A DNA stretch of 8,906 nucleotides, taken from NCBI GenBank assembly GCA_955652255.1, contig CATPAW010000182.1:1-8906 (forward strand), in the 5' to 3' direction. Both the position numbers and the translations under genes were made by a program. The first letter of the stretch is position 1. Each line of letters opens with the position of its first letter. The stretch comes from an uncultured Chthoniobacterales bacterium (GTDB taxonomy: Bacteria; Verrucomicrobiota; Verrucomicrobiia; Chthoniobacterales; UBA10450). The notes under the pieces were generated by a model that saw only the letters and a program-made list of their open reading frames with translations, made no database searches and was not told the origin of the DNA. Shown here one piece after another: positions 1 to 5,938 of this stretch.

Positions 1-800
1 ATCTTATCGAGACCGATAAAGGCGCCGCCGCAAATAAAGAGAATTTTCTCGGTGTTGACCTGAATGTATTCCTGGTGCGGATGTTTGCGGCCGCCCTGCG
101 GCGGAACATTGCACGTGCTGCCTTCTAAAATCTTCAGGAGCGCTTGCTGAACACCTTCGCCCGAAACATCCCGCGTGATGGAGACGTTGTCAGTCTTGCG
201 GCCGATCTTGTCGATCTCGTCAATGTAAACGATGCCGATTTCGGCGCGCTTCACATCGTAATCTGCATTTTGCAGCAGGCGCAGAATGATGTTCTCGACA
301 TCTTCGCCGACGTAGCCAGCCTCAGTCAGCGTCGTCGCATCCGCGATGCAAAACGGTACGTCGAGAATCTTCGCCAGCGTTTTAGCCAACAATGTCTTGC
401 CCGAACCGGTTGGGCCGATCAGGAGAATATTACTCTTCTCAATCTCAACCTCAGCGAAGGGATCAGGCTGAAAAGCCGAAGACGAATCAGCCGGCGTTGA
501 AGGCGAAGTCTGCAGAACGCGCTTGAAATGATTGTGCACCGCCACCGAAAGCGTCTTCTTGGCGATCTCCTGGCCGATCACGTATTGATCGAGCGAACGA
601 CGGATCTCCACCGGCTTCGGCACACGAATGTTGGAAGACTGGCGTCGCGCGTCTTCGTTAAGTTCTTTGTCGAGGATGCTCTTGCAGACGTTGATGCAGC
701 TGTCGCAAATGTAAACGCCCGGGCCGGCGATCAACTTGCGCACCTCGGCGTGGCTTTTCCCACAAAACGAGCACATGGTCAGGTTCGAGGCGCGGGCCAT
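1..800 (-). CDS. clpX: ATP-dependent Clp protease ATP-binding subunit ClpX (3' part beyond window)
   Basis: ClpX is the AAA+ unfoldase that recognises tagged or damaged cytoplasmic proteins, unfolds them with ATP and feeds them into the ClpP chamber. The window holds the start (ATG at 798-800) and 266 codons; the family is usually about 410-430 residues, so sensor 2 and the ClpP-docking IGF loop lie beyond position 1. Visible in order: an N-terminal zinc-binding domain with two CxxC pairs (C10/C13 and C32/C35), Walker A GPTGSGKT at 129-136, the GYVGED pore loop at 162-167, and Walker B ending in IDEID at 193-197. The linker before Walker A (about residues 97-118, rich in Ser, Pro and Asp) seems slightly longer than in E. 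coli. It follows clpP after a 23-base gap and has a good AAGGA ribosome site, so it is very likely co-transcribed with tig and clpP. Identification is secure. Confidence 0.97.
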   Translation of the reverse strand, partial: MARASNLTMCSFCGKSHAEVRKLIAGPGVYICDSCINVCKSILDKELNEDARRQSSNIRVPKPVEIRRSLDQYVIGQEIAKKTLSVAVHNHFKRVLQTSPSTPADSSSAFQPDPFAEVEIEKSNILLIGPTGSGKTLLAKTLAKILDVPFCIADATTLTEAGYVGEDVENIILRLLQNADYDVKRAEIGIVYIDEIDKIGRKTDNVSITRDVSGEGVQQALLKILEGSTCNVPPQGGRKHPHQEYIQVNTEKILFICGGAFIGLDK

Positions 801-806
801 ATTTTT

Positions 807-811
807 TCCTT
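807..811 (-). promoter_or_regulatory. Ribosome binding site of clpX
   Basis: On the minus strand AAGGA lies six bases upstream of the clpX ATG, in the short gap after the clpP stop. It is the clearest Shine-Dalgarno-like match in the window. The other starts rely on weak purine runs, no visible site, or overlap with the previous gene. It supports the start MARASNLTMC rather than the internal Met at residue 9. Confidence 0.6.
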
Positions 812-823
812 AACGAGCAGCTT

Positions 824-1528
824 TTATTCCTGGACCTTGCGCGGTAGGGCGGCCTCCGCAACCGCTGTCGAACGATCCCCCGAGGGAAACGCCGCTCCAT
901 CAAGCAGCTTCACTTCCTTGCGAGATTTAATCACTTCATCAACCAGGCCGTAGGCCTTCGCCTCCTGGGCCGACATGTAATAATCGCGGTCGGAATCCAG
1001 CCGCACCTGTTCTTCGGGTTTGCCGGTGTGTTGGGCGATGATTTTGATAAGGCGCTTCTTCAATTTAAACATATAATCGACCTGCCGCTCCACGTCGCTC
1101 GCCGCGCCTTGGGCGCCACCGGAGACCTGGTGGATCATGATGTCGGAATTCGGCAGCGCGAAACGTTTGCCTTTCGTGCCCGCGCAAAGCAAAATCGCAG
1201 CCATGCTCGCGGCCATTCCGAGGCAGTAAGTCGTCACATCACAAGTCAGAAACTGCATCGTATCGTAAACCGCCAGCCCGGCCGTGACCGAGCCGCCCCC
1301 CGAGTTGATGTAGATGTTGATGTCCTTCTTCGAATCCTCCATTTGCAGGAAGAGCAACTGCGCGATGACCAGGTTCGCAATATGATCGTCGATCGGCATA
1401 CCGATAAAAACGATGCGGTCCTTGAGCAGGCGCGAATAAATGTCGTAACTGCGCTCGCCGCGGCCGGTCTGCTCCACCACCATAGGGATCAGCACCGACT
1501 GCGATAAATTTTTGCTGGGCCCACTCAT
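824..1528 (-). CDS. clpP: ATP-dependent Clp protease proteolytic subunit ClpP
   Basis: ClpP is the serine peptidase that forms a double seven-membered ring and degrades substrates delivered by ClpX. The catalytic triad is visible with standard spacing: Ser108 (in GMAASMAA), His133 (in MIHQ) and Asp182 (in DRDYYMS). The offsets 25 and 49 match E. coli Ser97/His122/Asp171. At 234 residues it is longer than the usual 195-210, with roughly 15 extra residues at the N-terminus and a tail of about 30 after DEVIKSRKE. The tail is not recognised as a domain. Two motif changes stand out: Met105 where many ClpPs have Gln before AASM, and HQVSGG where HQPLGG is usual. The ATG overlaps the tig stop as ATGA (1525-1528), which suggests translational coupling. 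A second in-frame Met at residue 16 is an alternative start that would give a more typical N-terminus. N-terminal autoprocessing, as known in some ClpPs, is possible but cannot be seen here. Confidence 0.97.
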   Translation of the reverse strand: MSGPSKNLSQSVLIPMVVEQTGRGERSYDIYSRLLKDRIVFIGMPIDDHIANLVIAQLLFLQMEDSKKDINIYINSGGGSVTAGLAVYDTMQFLTCDVTTYCLGMAASMAAILLCAGTKGKRFALPNSDIMIHQVSGGAQGAASDVERQVDYMFKLKKRLIKIIAQHTGKPEEQVRLDSDRDYYMSAQEAKAYGLVDEVIKSRKEVKLLDGAAFPSGDRSTAVAEAALPRKVQE

Positions 1529-2862
1529 GATTTTTCTTCTGAAGCGACTGTCTCTGAAATCGGTTGGACGCTAACATTCGCTTTCAGGAAATCAAGAGTC
1601 TTACCGAGCAGGATCTGTTCCGCCAGGCTGTTCAGCCCATCGTGCTCCTCGAGTTCCTTGCGCATTTTGTCGACGGAAATGTCATACCGCGCCGCCTCCT
1701 GCCGCACGCGAAGATCGACATCTTCGCGCGAGACCTCAATCTTCTCGCCCTCGGCGATTCGGCTCAGAATGAAATTAGTCTTCAACCGCTGCGCCGCGAG
1801 AGAACCGGCGCCTTCCACCAGCTCCTTCTCTTTGCCTTTGAGGATGTCGTCCGGCACGCCGCGCTCGCGGTTGCGATGGACAAGTTCGTTTAACGCCCGT
1901 CGCGTTTCATTTTTCAAAAGCGCCGGCGGCAAATCGAAAGTCGTGTGTTCGTGCAGGAACTTGACGATCTGCGCTTCCTTCGCGCGCTCCGCCTCGTGTT
2001 CTTTTTCGTGTTCGAGATCGTGCTCGATCATCTGGCGAAGATCGACAAGCGTTTTTCCGGCGACAAGTTTGGCCGCAAATGCGTCATCGACCGGCGGAAG
2101 CACTTTCGCTTTGATCTCGTTCAAGGTAACCGCGTAGTCCGCTTTCTTCCCGGCCAGCTCGGTCACTGGAAAATCGGTAGGAAATTCCACCTGCACGCTG
2201 CGCGTTTCGCCTTGCTTTATGCCGACGATCTGCTCGCAAAATCGCGGCAGAAAATTCTCCGGCCCAAGATGCAGCCAGAATTTTTTGCCGCCGTGCAGAT
2301 TTTTGCTGGCGTTCGGCGCAATGTCTCGAATCGGTTTCCCATCAATCGCACCGTCAAAATCAATCACCGCAAAATCCTCCATCTCCAATCCACGCTCGGG
2401 AACATCGACAAAGTCGGCCGATTGCTCGCGCAAACGCTCCAACGCAAGATCGACATCTTCGTTTGCCACTTTTGTCGGGGGCAATTGAACCGGAATATTT
2501 TTGTATTCTGGCAACTCAAACTCCGGCGCAGTTACGATAGTCGCGCGAAACCGCATTGACTTATCCTCGCCGAATTGCACGTCTTCGAGGTTAGTCAAAG
2601 AAGCGACCCGCAACTGCTCTTGTGCGATGGCGTCGTGATAGCTCTTCGAGACAAGTTTTTTCGTCACTTCTTCCTGGATCTCCTTACGAAATCTTTTGTC
2701 GATCACTGAACGCGGCGCTTTCCCCGGCCGATAACCCGGAATTTTGGCAAACCGCACGAAGCTGTTCGCGATCGTGTCCCATTCCTTGGAAACCTCCTCC
2801 GGCGGCAATTCGATCCGCAAAGTCGAAACGGAGCCAGGCTGTTTTTCAACTTCCACCTTCAT
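1525..2862 (-). CDS. tig: Trigger factor, ribosome-associated chaperone and peptidyl-prolyl isomerase
   Basis: Trigger factor binds near the ribosome exit tunnel and shelters nascent chains; its middle domain is an FKBP-type prolyl isomerase. The 445 residues match the usual 430-450. The N-terminal ribosome-binding domain (about 1-150) carries the signature loop G43-Y-R-P-G-K-A-P50, equivalent to GFRxGKxP. The FKBP-like domain spans about 162-253 (from EDFAVIDFDGAIDG to VTLNEIKAK). The helical C-terminal chaperone domain, rich in Glu and Lys, follows to about residue 430. The start MKVEVEKQPGSVSTLRIELP is typical of the family. It lies about 107 bp after hutI across a palindromic repeat, so it probably has its own promoter, though read-through from the hut genes is possible. 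No clear Shine-Dalgarno sequence precedes the ATG. Tig, ClpP and ClpX in this order is a widely conserved bacterial cluster. Three copies of the AAGATCGACA motif lie inside the gene. Confidence 0.97.
   Translation of the reverse strand: MKVEVEKQPGSVSTLRIELPPEEVSKEWDTIANSFVRFAKIPGYRPGKAPRSVIDKRFRKEIQEEVTKKLVSKSYHDAIAQEQLRVASLTNLEDVQFGEDKSMRFRATIVTAPEFELPEYKNIPVQLPPTKVANEDVDLALERLREQSADFVDVPERGLEMEDFAVIDFDGAIDGKPIRDIAPNASKNLHGGKKFWLHLGPENFLPRFCEQIVGIKQGETRSVQVEFPTDFPVTELAGKKADYAVTLNEIKAKVLPPVDDAFAAKLVAGKTLVDLRQMIEHDLEHEKEHEAERAKEAQIVKFLHEHTTFDLPPALLKNETRRALNELVHRNRERGVPDDILKGKEKELVEGAGSLAAQRLKTNFILSRIAEGEKIEVSREDVDLRVRQEAARYDISVDKMRKELEEHDGLNSLAEQILLGKTLDFLKANVSVQPISETVASEEKS
1711..1720 (+). 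repeat. AAGATCGACA motif, copy 1 (in tig)
   Basis: Exact 10-mer. On the coding strand it reads GTC GAT CTT (Val-Asp-Leu, in EDVDLRV). Here it lies inside a perfect hairpin: 1707-1715 pairs with 1720-1728 (9 bp) around the loop CGAC. Confidence 0.7.
2038..2047 (+). repeat. AAGATCGACA motif, copy 2 (in tig)
   Basis: Exact 10-mer; coding strand Val-Asp-Leu in KTLVDLRQM. It is followed by AG, unlike most copies, which continue with TC or AT. Confidence 0.7.
2446..2455 (+). repeat. AAGATCGACA motif, copy 3 (in tig)
   Basis: Exact 10-mer; coding strand Val-Asp-Leu in NEDVDLALE. The extended form AAGATCGACATCTT is a small palindrome (5-bp arms, loop CGAC), shared with copy 1. Confidence 0.7.
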
Positions 2863-2888
2863 TGCGGAAGCGATGTTACCGGCGCGCG

Positions 2889-2894
2889 ATTATC
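2889..2894 (-). promoter_or_regulatory. Possible -10 element for tig
   Basis: Read on the minus strand the bases are GATAAT, one change from the sigma-70 consensus TATAAT, and would place the transcript start roughly 20 bases before the tig ATG. No convincing TTGACA-like -35 box is present at 16-18 bases spacing; that space is occupied by the G+C-rich hairpin of the palindromic repeat. This is a weak call based on one hexamer. Confidence 0.25.
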
Positions 2895-2900
2895 TTCGCA

Positions 2901-2979
2901 AATGTTGTAGCTGCCGCTGTCCTCAGCGGCAGATTTCCAGAAACATTCTGCCGCCAGAGACGGTGGCAGCTACAACGTT
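2901..2979. repeat. REP-like palindromic repeat with two nested hairpins
   Basis: The outer arms 2901-2915 and 2965-2979 are inverted copies matching at 14 of 15 positions (core GTTGTAGCTGCC). Inside are two hairpins: a perfect 9-bp stem 2911-2919 with 2924-2932 and loop TCCT, and an 8-bp stem 2948-2955 with 2962-2969 that has one G-T wobble. About 15 A+T-rich bases separate them. This size and layout resemble bacterial REP or small non-autonomous palindromic elements, usually present in many copies per genome; only one copy is in the window, so the family is inferred. It overlaps the last codons of hutI and fills most of the gap before tig. No T-run follows either stem on the minus strand, so it is not a classic intrinsic terminator, but the structure could still slow transcription or protect the 3' end of the hut mRNA. 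Confidence 0.75.
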
Positions 2980-4229
2980 TCCGCGTTCTTATGGACGCAC
3001 TTCCCTCTCACGTAAACCGAATGCACTTGCGAAAAGCCGAACCAATACGCCAACTCGCGATAATCTTCGCAATCGAGGATCGAGAGGTTCGCGCGCTTAC
3101 CCGGTTCAAGCGAGCCAATCTTATCACCGCGATCGAGACTGTAAGCGGCGTTGACTGTCGATGCCGTGATCGCTTCCGCCGGTGACATTTTCATTTGCGT
3201 GCAAGCGAGCGACAGAATCATCGGCATGGAAACGGTCGGTGAAGAGCCCGGATTGAAATCGGTCGCAATTACCAGCGCAAGTCCGGCGTCGATCATCTCC
3301 CGCGCGCGCGGATAAGATGTCGATCCAAGCGCGTAAACCGAACCGGGAAGAAGAACCGGTTGCACGTCCGCCGATTTTAATGCTGCAATCCCCCCTTGAT
3401 CCGTTTTCTCCAAATGATCCGCCGTCGTCGCTTTCAATTCCGCCGCCAGCTTCGCGCCACCGGAATTGGAAAGTTGATCGACATGTATGCGCAATTTCAA
3501 CCCGAGCTTTTTCGCCTCCGTTAAAATTTGTCGCGATTGCTCGATGTCGAAATAACCGCGCTCGCAAAAAACGTCACAAAATTCTGCCAGCTTCTCCGCC
3601 GCAACTCGCGGCAACATTTCCTTGATGACAAGATCGACATATTGCTGAGGCGATTGTCGATCTTCCTGCGGAATCGAGTGGGCGCCGAGAAACGTCGGAA
3701 CAACTTCGAGCCGCGTCTCTTGATTGAGTCGCCGCATCACCCGCAAGATCTTTAATTCATCTTCGACCGTCAGCCCATAGCCCGACTTCGCTTCGACCAT
3801 CGTCGTCCCGGATTTTAAAAACCAATTCGCGTGTTTGTTCGCCTGCGCGAGAAGATCGACATCGCTCGACGCGCGCGTTTTCTCGACGGTTGACCAAATC
3901 CCACCACCTGCCGCCGCGATCTTTTCGTAGGTTTCGCCGAGCGCGCGACGTTCGAAGTCGTCAAGACGGTTTCCGGCAAAGACGAGATGCGTGTGTGCAT
4001 CGACAAATCCCGGCAATACAACTCTCCCACCTGCATCGATGACCTCCGTGTCGCGCGCGTTTTTCTCGATCTCCTTACTCGCGCCGACGATGTCGATCTT
4101 GCCGTCGCGAATGAGCACGCCGCCATCGCGGATGACCGCGAGGTCGGACATTTCGTGGCCGATACGCGGACGTTTCGGACCTGACAGCGTAACAAGCTGC
4201 GAAGCGTGAAGAAGAGCGACAGACTTCAA
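2970..4229 (-). CDS. hutI: Imidazolonepropionase
   Basis: HutI hydrolyses 4-imidazolone-5-propionate to N-formimino-L-glutamate, the third step of histidine degradation, in the cytoplasm. It is a metal-dependent amidohydrolase of 419 residues, normal for the family (about 400-420). Metal ligands are visible: H79 and H81 (FVDAHTH), H249 (RIHVDQ) and D324 (ATDFNPGSSPT); H272 (ADHLE) is the likely catalytic histidine. The substrate-region motifs EAKSGYGL (146-153) and GAHSIP (182-187) are intact. The predicted start is TTG (4227-4229), overlapping the ftcD stop as TTGA, which implies translational coupling; the N-terminus then aligns naturally with HutI. The stop codon TAG (2970-2972) and the last Leu codon lie in the outer arm of the palindromic repeat, so the extreme C-terminus may have been reset by its insertion; all functional motifs are upstream. 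It contains four AAGATCGACA copies, the most of any gene here. Identification is secure; the exact start is slightly less so. Confidence 0.96.
   Translation of the reverse strand: MKSVALLHASQLVTLSGPKRPRIGHEMSDLAVIRDGGVLIRDGKIDIVGASKEIEKNARDTEVIDAGGRVVLPGFVDAHTHLVFAGNRLDDFERRALGETYEKIAAAGGGIWSTVEKTRASSDVDLLAQANKHANWFLKSGTTMVEAKSGYGLTVEDELKILRVMRRLNQETRLEVVPTFLGAHSIPQEDRQSPQQYVDLVIKEMLPRVAAEKLAEFCDVFCERGYFDIEQSRQILTEAKKLGLKLRIHVDQLSNSGGAKLAAELKATTADHLEKTDQGGIAALKSADVQPVLLPGSVYALGSTSYPRAREMIDAGLALVIATDFNPGSSPTVSMPMILSLACTQMKMSPAEAITASTVNAAYSLDRGDKIGSLEPGKRANLSILDCEDYRELAYWFGFSQVHSVYVRGKCVHKNAETL
3630..3639 (+). repeat. AAGATCGACA motif, copy 4 (in hutI)
   Basis: Exact 10-mer; coding strand Val-Asp-Leu in QQYVDLVI. 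It forms an inverted pair with copy 5, 15 bases away. Confidence 0.7.
3655..3664 (-). repeat. AAGATCGACA motif, copy 5 (in hutI)
   Basis: Exact 10-mer on the minus strand, here in the coding orientation, read GAA GAT CGA CAA (Glu-Asp-Arg-Gln), a different frame from copies 1-4. Inverted partner of copy 4. Confidence 0.7.
3852..3861 (+). repeat. AAGATCGACA motif, copy 6 (in hutI)
   Basis: Exact 10-mer; coding strand Val-Asp-Leu in SSDVDLLAQ, continuing with TC. Confidence 0.7.
4091..4100 (-). repeat. AAGATCGACA motif, copy 7 (in hutI)
   Basis: Exact 10-mer in coding orientation, read AAG ATC GAC ATC (Lys-Ile-Asp-Ile, in RDGKIDIVG). Confidence 0.7.
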
Positions 4230-5917
4230 GATTGACCCATCTTGCTCTCAACAATCTGATCAATTTTTTTAAATTCCGATTCGGATTCGGCGCTAATTCT
4301 CCGAACTTTTTCCAGAAGAGCTGATTTCAATTTTTCATCTTTCAGGCCTGCCAAATTGATTTTTACGTTCATCGCTGCTCCATCAATACAAGCGCGTAAT
4401 GCGAGAAGGCCAACGCCAACATCTGAAATCGAAGCGGGGTTACCCTTTTCAGCCATTTCAGCGAGAATTTGGTAGGATTTGAAGGCCGTTTCCATTACTC
4501 GCAGCGGAATCTCTGCCGCATATTTGTTGGCCAGCTGTATGGCCGCTGAGCGTGCCGCTTTTTCTTCTACTGAATCCTTGGGTAAGGCAAATGCCTCCAT
4601 CACTTTGTTGAAGGCAGTAGTGTCTTCATCGACCAGAAACAGCAGTTCATCCTTCAGTTGCTGCGCCTTAACCGCCCAATCACTGAAATAGTTGAGTTTG
4701 TCATCCCAGCCCCGTTTGCTGGCGGAGAGATTGGCGACCATTCCGCCCAATGAAACGCCCAATGCGCCCATCAATGCGGCCACAGAACCACCGCCCGGCG
4801 CAGGAGAATCGCTCAGCGTCTCATTGCAGAACTGGCGCAAGTCCATTTTCACCAGGGATTTTTTTGAGACGGATTCCATCTTGAATTCTATGATCTTCTC
4901 TTTCGGATCGAAGGGTTTCAACTCACTTAATCCCATCGAGTGGATCCCGATATCAATGAGCTCCTCTTCCGAAGCGCCTTCCGACCATTGCTGTTTACGG
5001 AGAAAATATTTTCCCGCATCGACCAAACATTTTTTCGGAAGCATGCCCACGACTTCCGATCCGGTCACCCGCAAGCCGCGTTTGCCAGCTGCTTCATTAC
5101 ACGCATCAAACGCAGCATGTAAGGGCGTTTCTTCAATGTTCGTCAGGTTCATGGAAACCTGAGCGATGCCATATTCTTCGACATACCAGCCAATGGCTTT
5201 CACATGTTTCAACATTCCGGGAATACGGACTGGTTCGCCGCTTGCATCGAGCACAGGCTTTCCGGAAGGCGTGCCGTCATCCGTTTTGATCCTGCCGTTT
5301 TCTCTCACATCAAAAGCGACTGAAGTGGCCCTTCGCACTGCTTTGGTGTTCAGGTTCACATTGTAAGCGACTAAAAACTCCCGTACGCCAATCGCTGTTG
5401 CGCCCGACTTCTCACTGAATGTGGTAGGTCCGAAATCCGGCTTCCATGCCGGTTCCTTTATTTTCTCGAAGAAGCCTTCGTATTCTCCGGAACGTATGAT
5501 CGAGAGGTTTGAACGGGATTGATCTCTCGCCGCCTTTTCGTAGAGGTAGACTGGAATATTCAACTCATCGCCAACCCGCTTTCCTAATTGCTTTGCACAG
5601 GCGATCGCTTCTTCCCAACTCACGTTGCTCACGGGGATAAATGGACAAACATCGGTCGCACCCATGCGCGGATGGGCGCCCTTGTGTTTGCGCATGTCGA
5701 TGAGTTCCGCTGCTTTTTGAATTCCGCGGAAGGCGCCTTCCACCGCAGCTTCAGGACCGCCGACAAACGTGACCACTGTCCGGTTCGTCGTCGCGCCAGG
5801 ATCGACGTTGAGCAATGAAACTCCGTCCACCGATTCAATTGCTGCGGTGATCTGCCGAATGACGTCCAAGTTGCGGCCCTCAGAGAAATTTGGCACGCAT
5901 TCGATGAGTTTTTGCAT
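4226..5917 (-). CDS. ftcD: Bifunctional glutamate formimidoyltransferase / formimidoyltetrahydrofolate cyclodeaminase
   Basis: This fused enzyme moves the formimino group from formiminoglutamate (the HutI product) to tetrahydrofolate, releasing glutamate, and then cyclises 5-formimino-THF to 5,10-methenyl-THF with loss of ammonia. The N-terminal transferase part (about 1-330) opens with LIECVPNFSEGR and has GAHPRMGATDVCPFIP with His82, the position of the catalytic histidine in the porcine enzyme. The C-terminal cyclodeaminase part (about 355-563) has SPAPGGGSVAALMGALG and is largely helical. At 563 residues it is close to the animal enzyme (about 540), so both domains are complete and fused. 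It starts at an ATG 21 bases after the hutU stop with no good ribosome site and ends in a TTGA overlap with hutI. Hand-counted G+C over 4261-5520 is about 49%, against 56-59% in sampled rows of hutI and hutU, and it has no AAGATCGACA copy. The protein reads most like Bacteroidota versions (impression only), suggesting transfer into the operon. Confidence 0.96.
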   Translation of the reverse strand: MQKLIECVPNFSEGRNLDVIRQITAAIESVDGVSLLNVDPGATTNRTVVTFVGGPEAAVEGAFRGIQKAAELIDMRKHKGAHPRMGATDVCPFIPVSNVSWEEAIACAKQLGKRVGDELNIPVYLYEKAARDQSRSNLSIIRSGEYEGFFEKIKEPAWKPDFGPTTFSEKSGATAIGVREFLVAYNVNLNTKAVRRATSVAFDVRENGRIKTDDGTPSGKPVLDASGEPVRIPGMLKHVKAIGWYVEEYGIAQVSMNLTNIEETPLHAAFDACNEAAGKRGLRVTGSEVVGMLPKKCLVDAGKYFLRKQQWSEGASEEELIDIGIHSMGLSELKPFDPKEKIIEFKMESVSKKSLVKMDLRQFCNETLSDSPAPGGGSVAALMGALGVSLGGMVANLSASKRGWDDKLNYFSDWAVKAQQLKDELLFLVDEDTTAFNKVMEAFALPKDSVEEKAARSAAIQLANKYAAEIPLRVMETAFKSYQILAEMAEKGNPASISDVGVGLLALRACIDGAAMNVKINLAGLKDEKLKSALLEKVRRISAESESEFKKIDQIVESKMGQS

Positions 5918-5938
5918 AATGCGCTACGCCAGGCTTTA

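Noticed and set aside
1945..2559. Open frame of 204 codons on the plus strand
   Set aside because: It lies entirely antisense to tig, has no recognisable family or ribosome site, and reads as the mirror of trigger factor codons. The same applies to 1028-1507 (antisense to clpP), 144-500 (antisense to clpX) and 6119-6475 (antisense to hutU).
2911..2932. Intrinsic (Rho-independent) terminator after hutI
   Set aside because: The stem is strong, but on the minus strand it is followed by mixed sequence without a run of T, so the hairpin is better explained as part of the repeat.
2622..3185. Plus-strand frame crossing the hutI-tig gap
   Set aside because: It runs antisense through tig, the palindromic repeat and the end of hutI, and its composition is Arg/Ser/Pro-rich as expected of a shadow frame. 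The gap itself holds only the repeat and a possible -10 element.
1711..3861. AAGATCGACA copies explained by a repeated Asp-Val-Asp-Leu peptide
   Set aside because: Several copies do encode Val-Asp-Leu, but others encode Lys-Ile-Asp, Asp-Arg-Gln or Leu-Ser-Ile-Leu, and copies occur in both orientations. Protein or codon bias alone is not sufficient.
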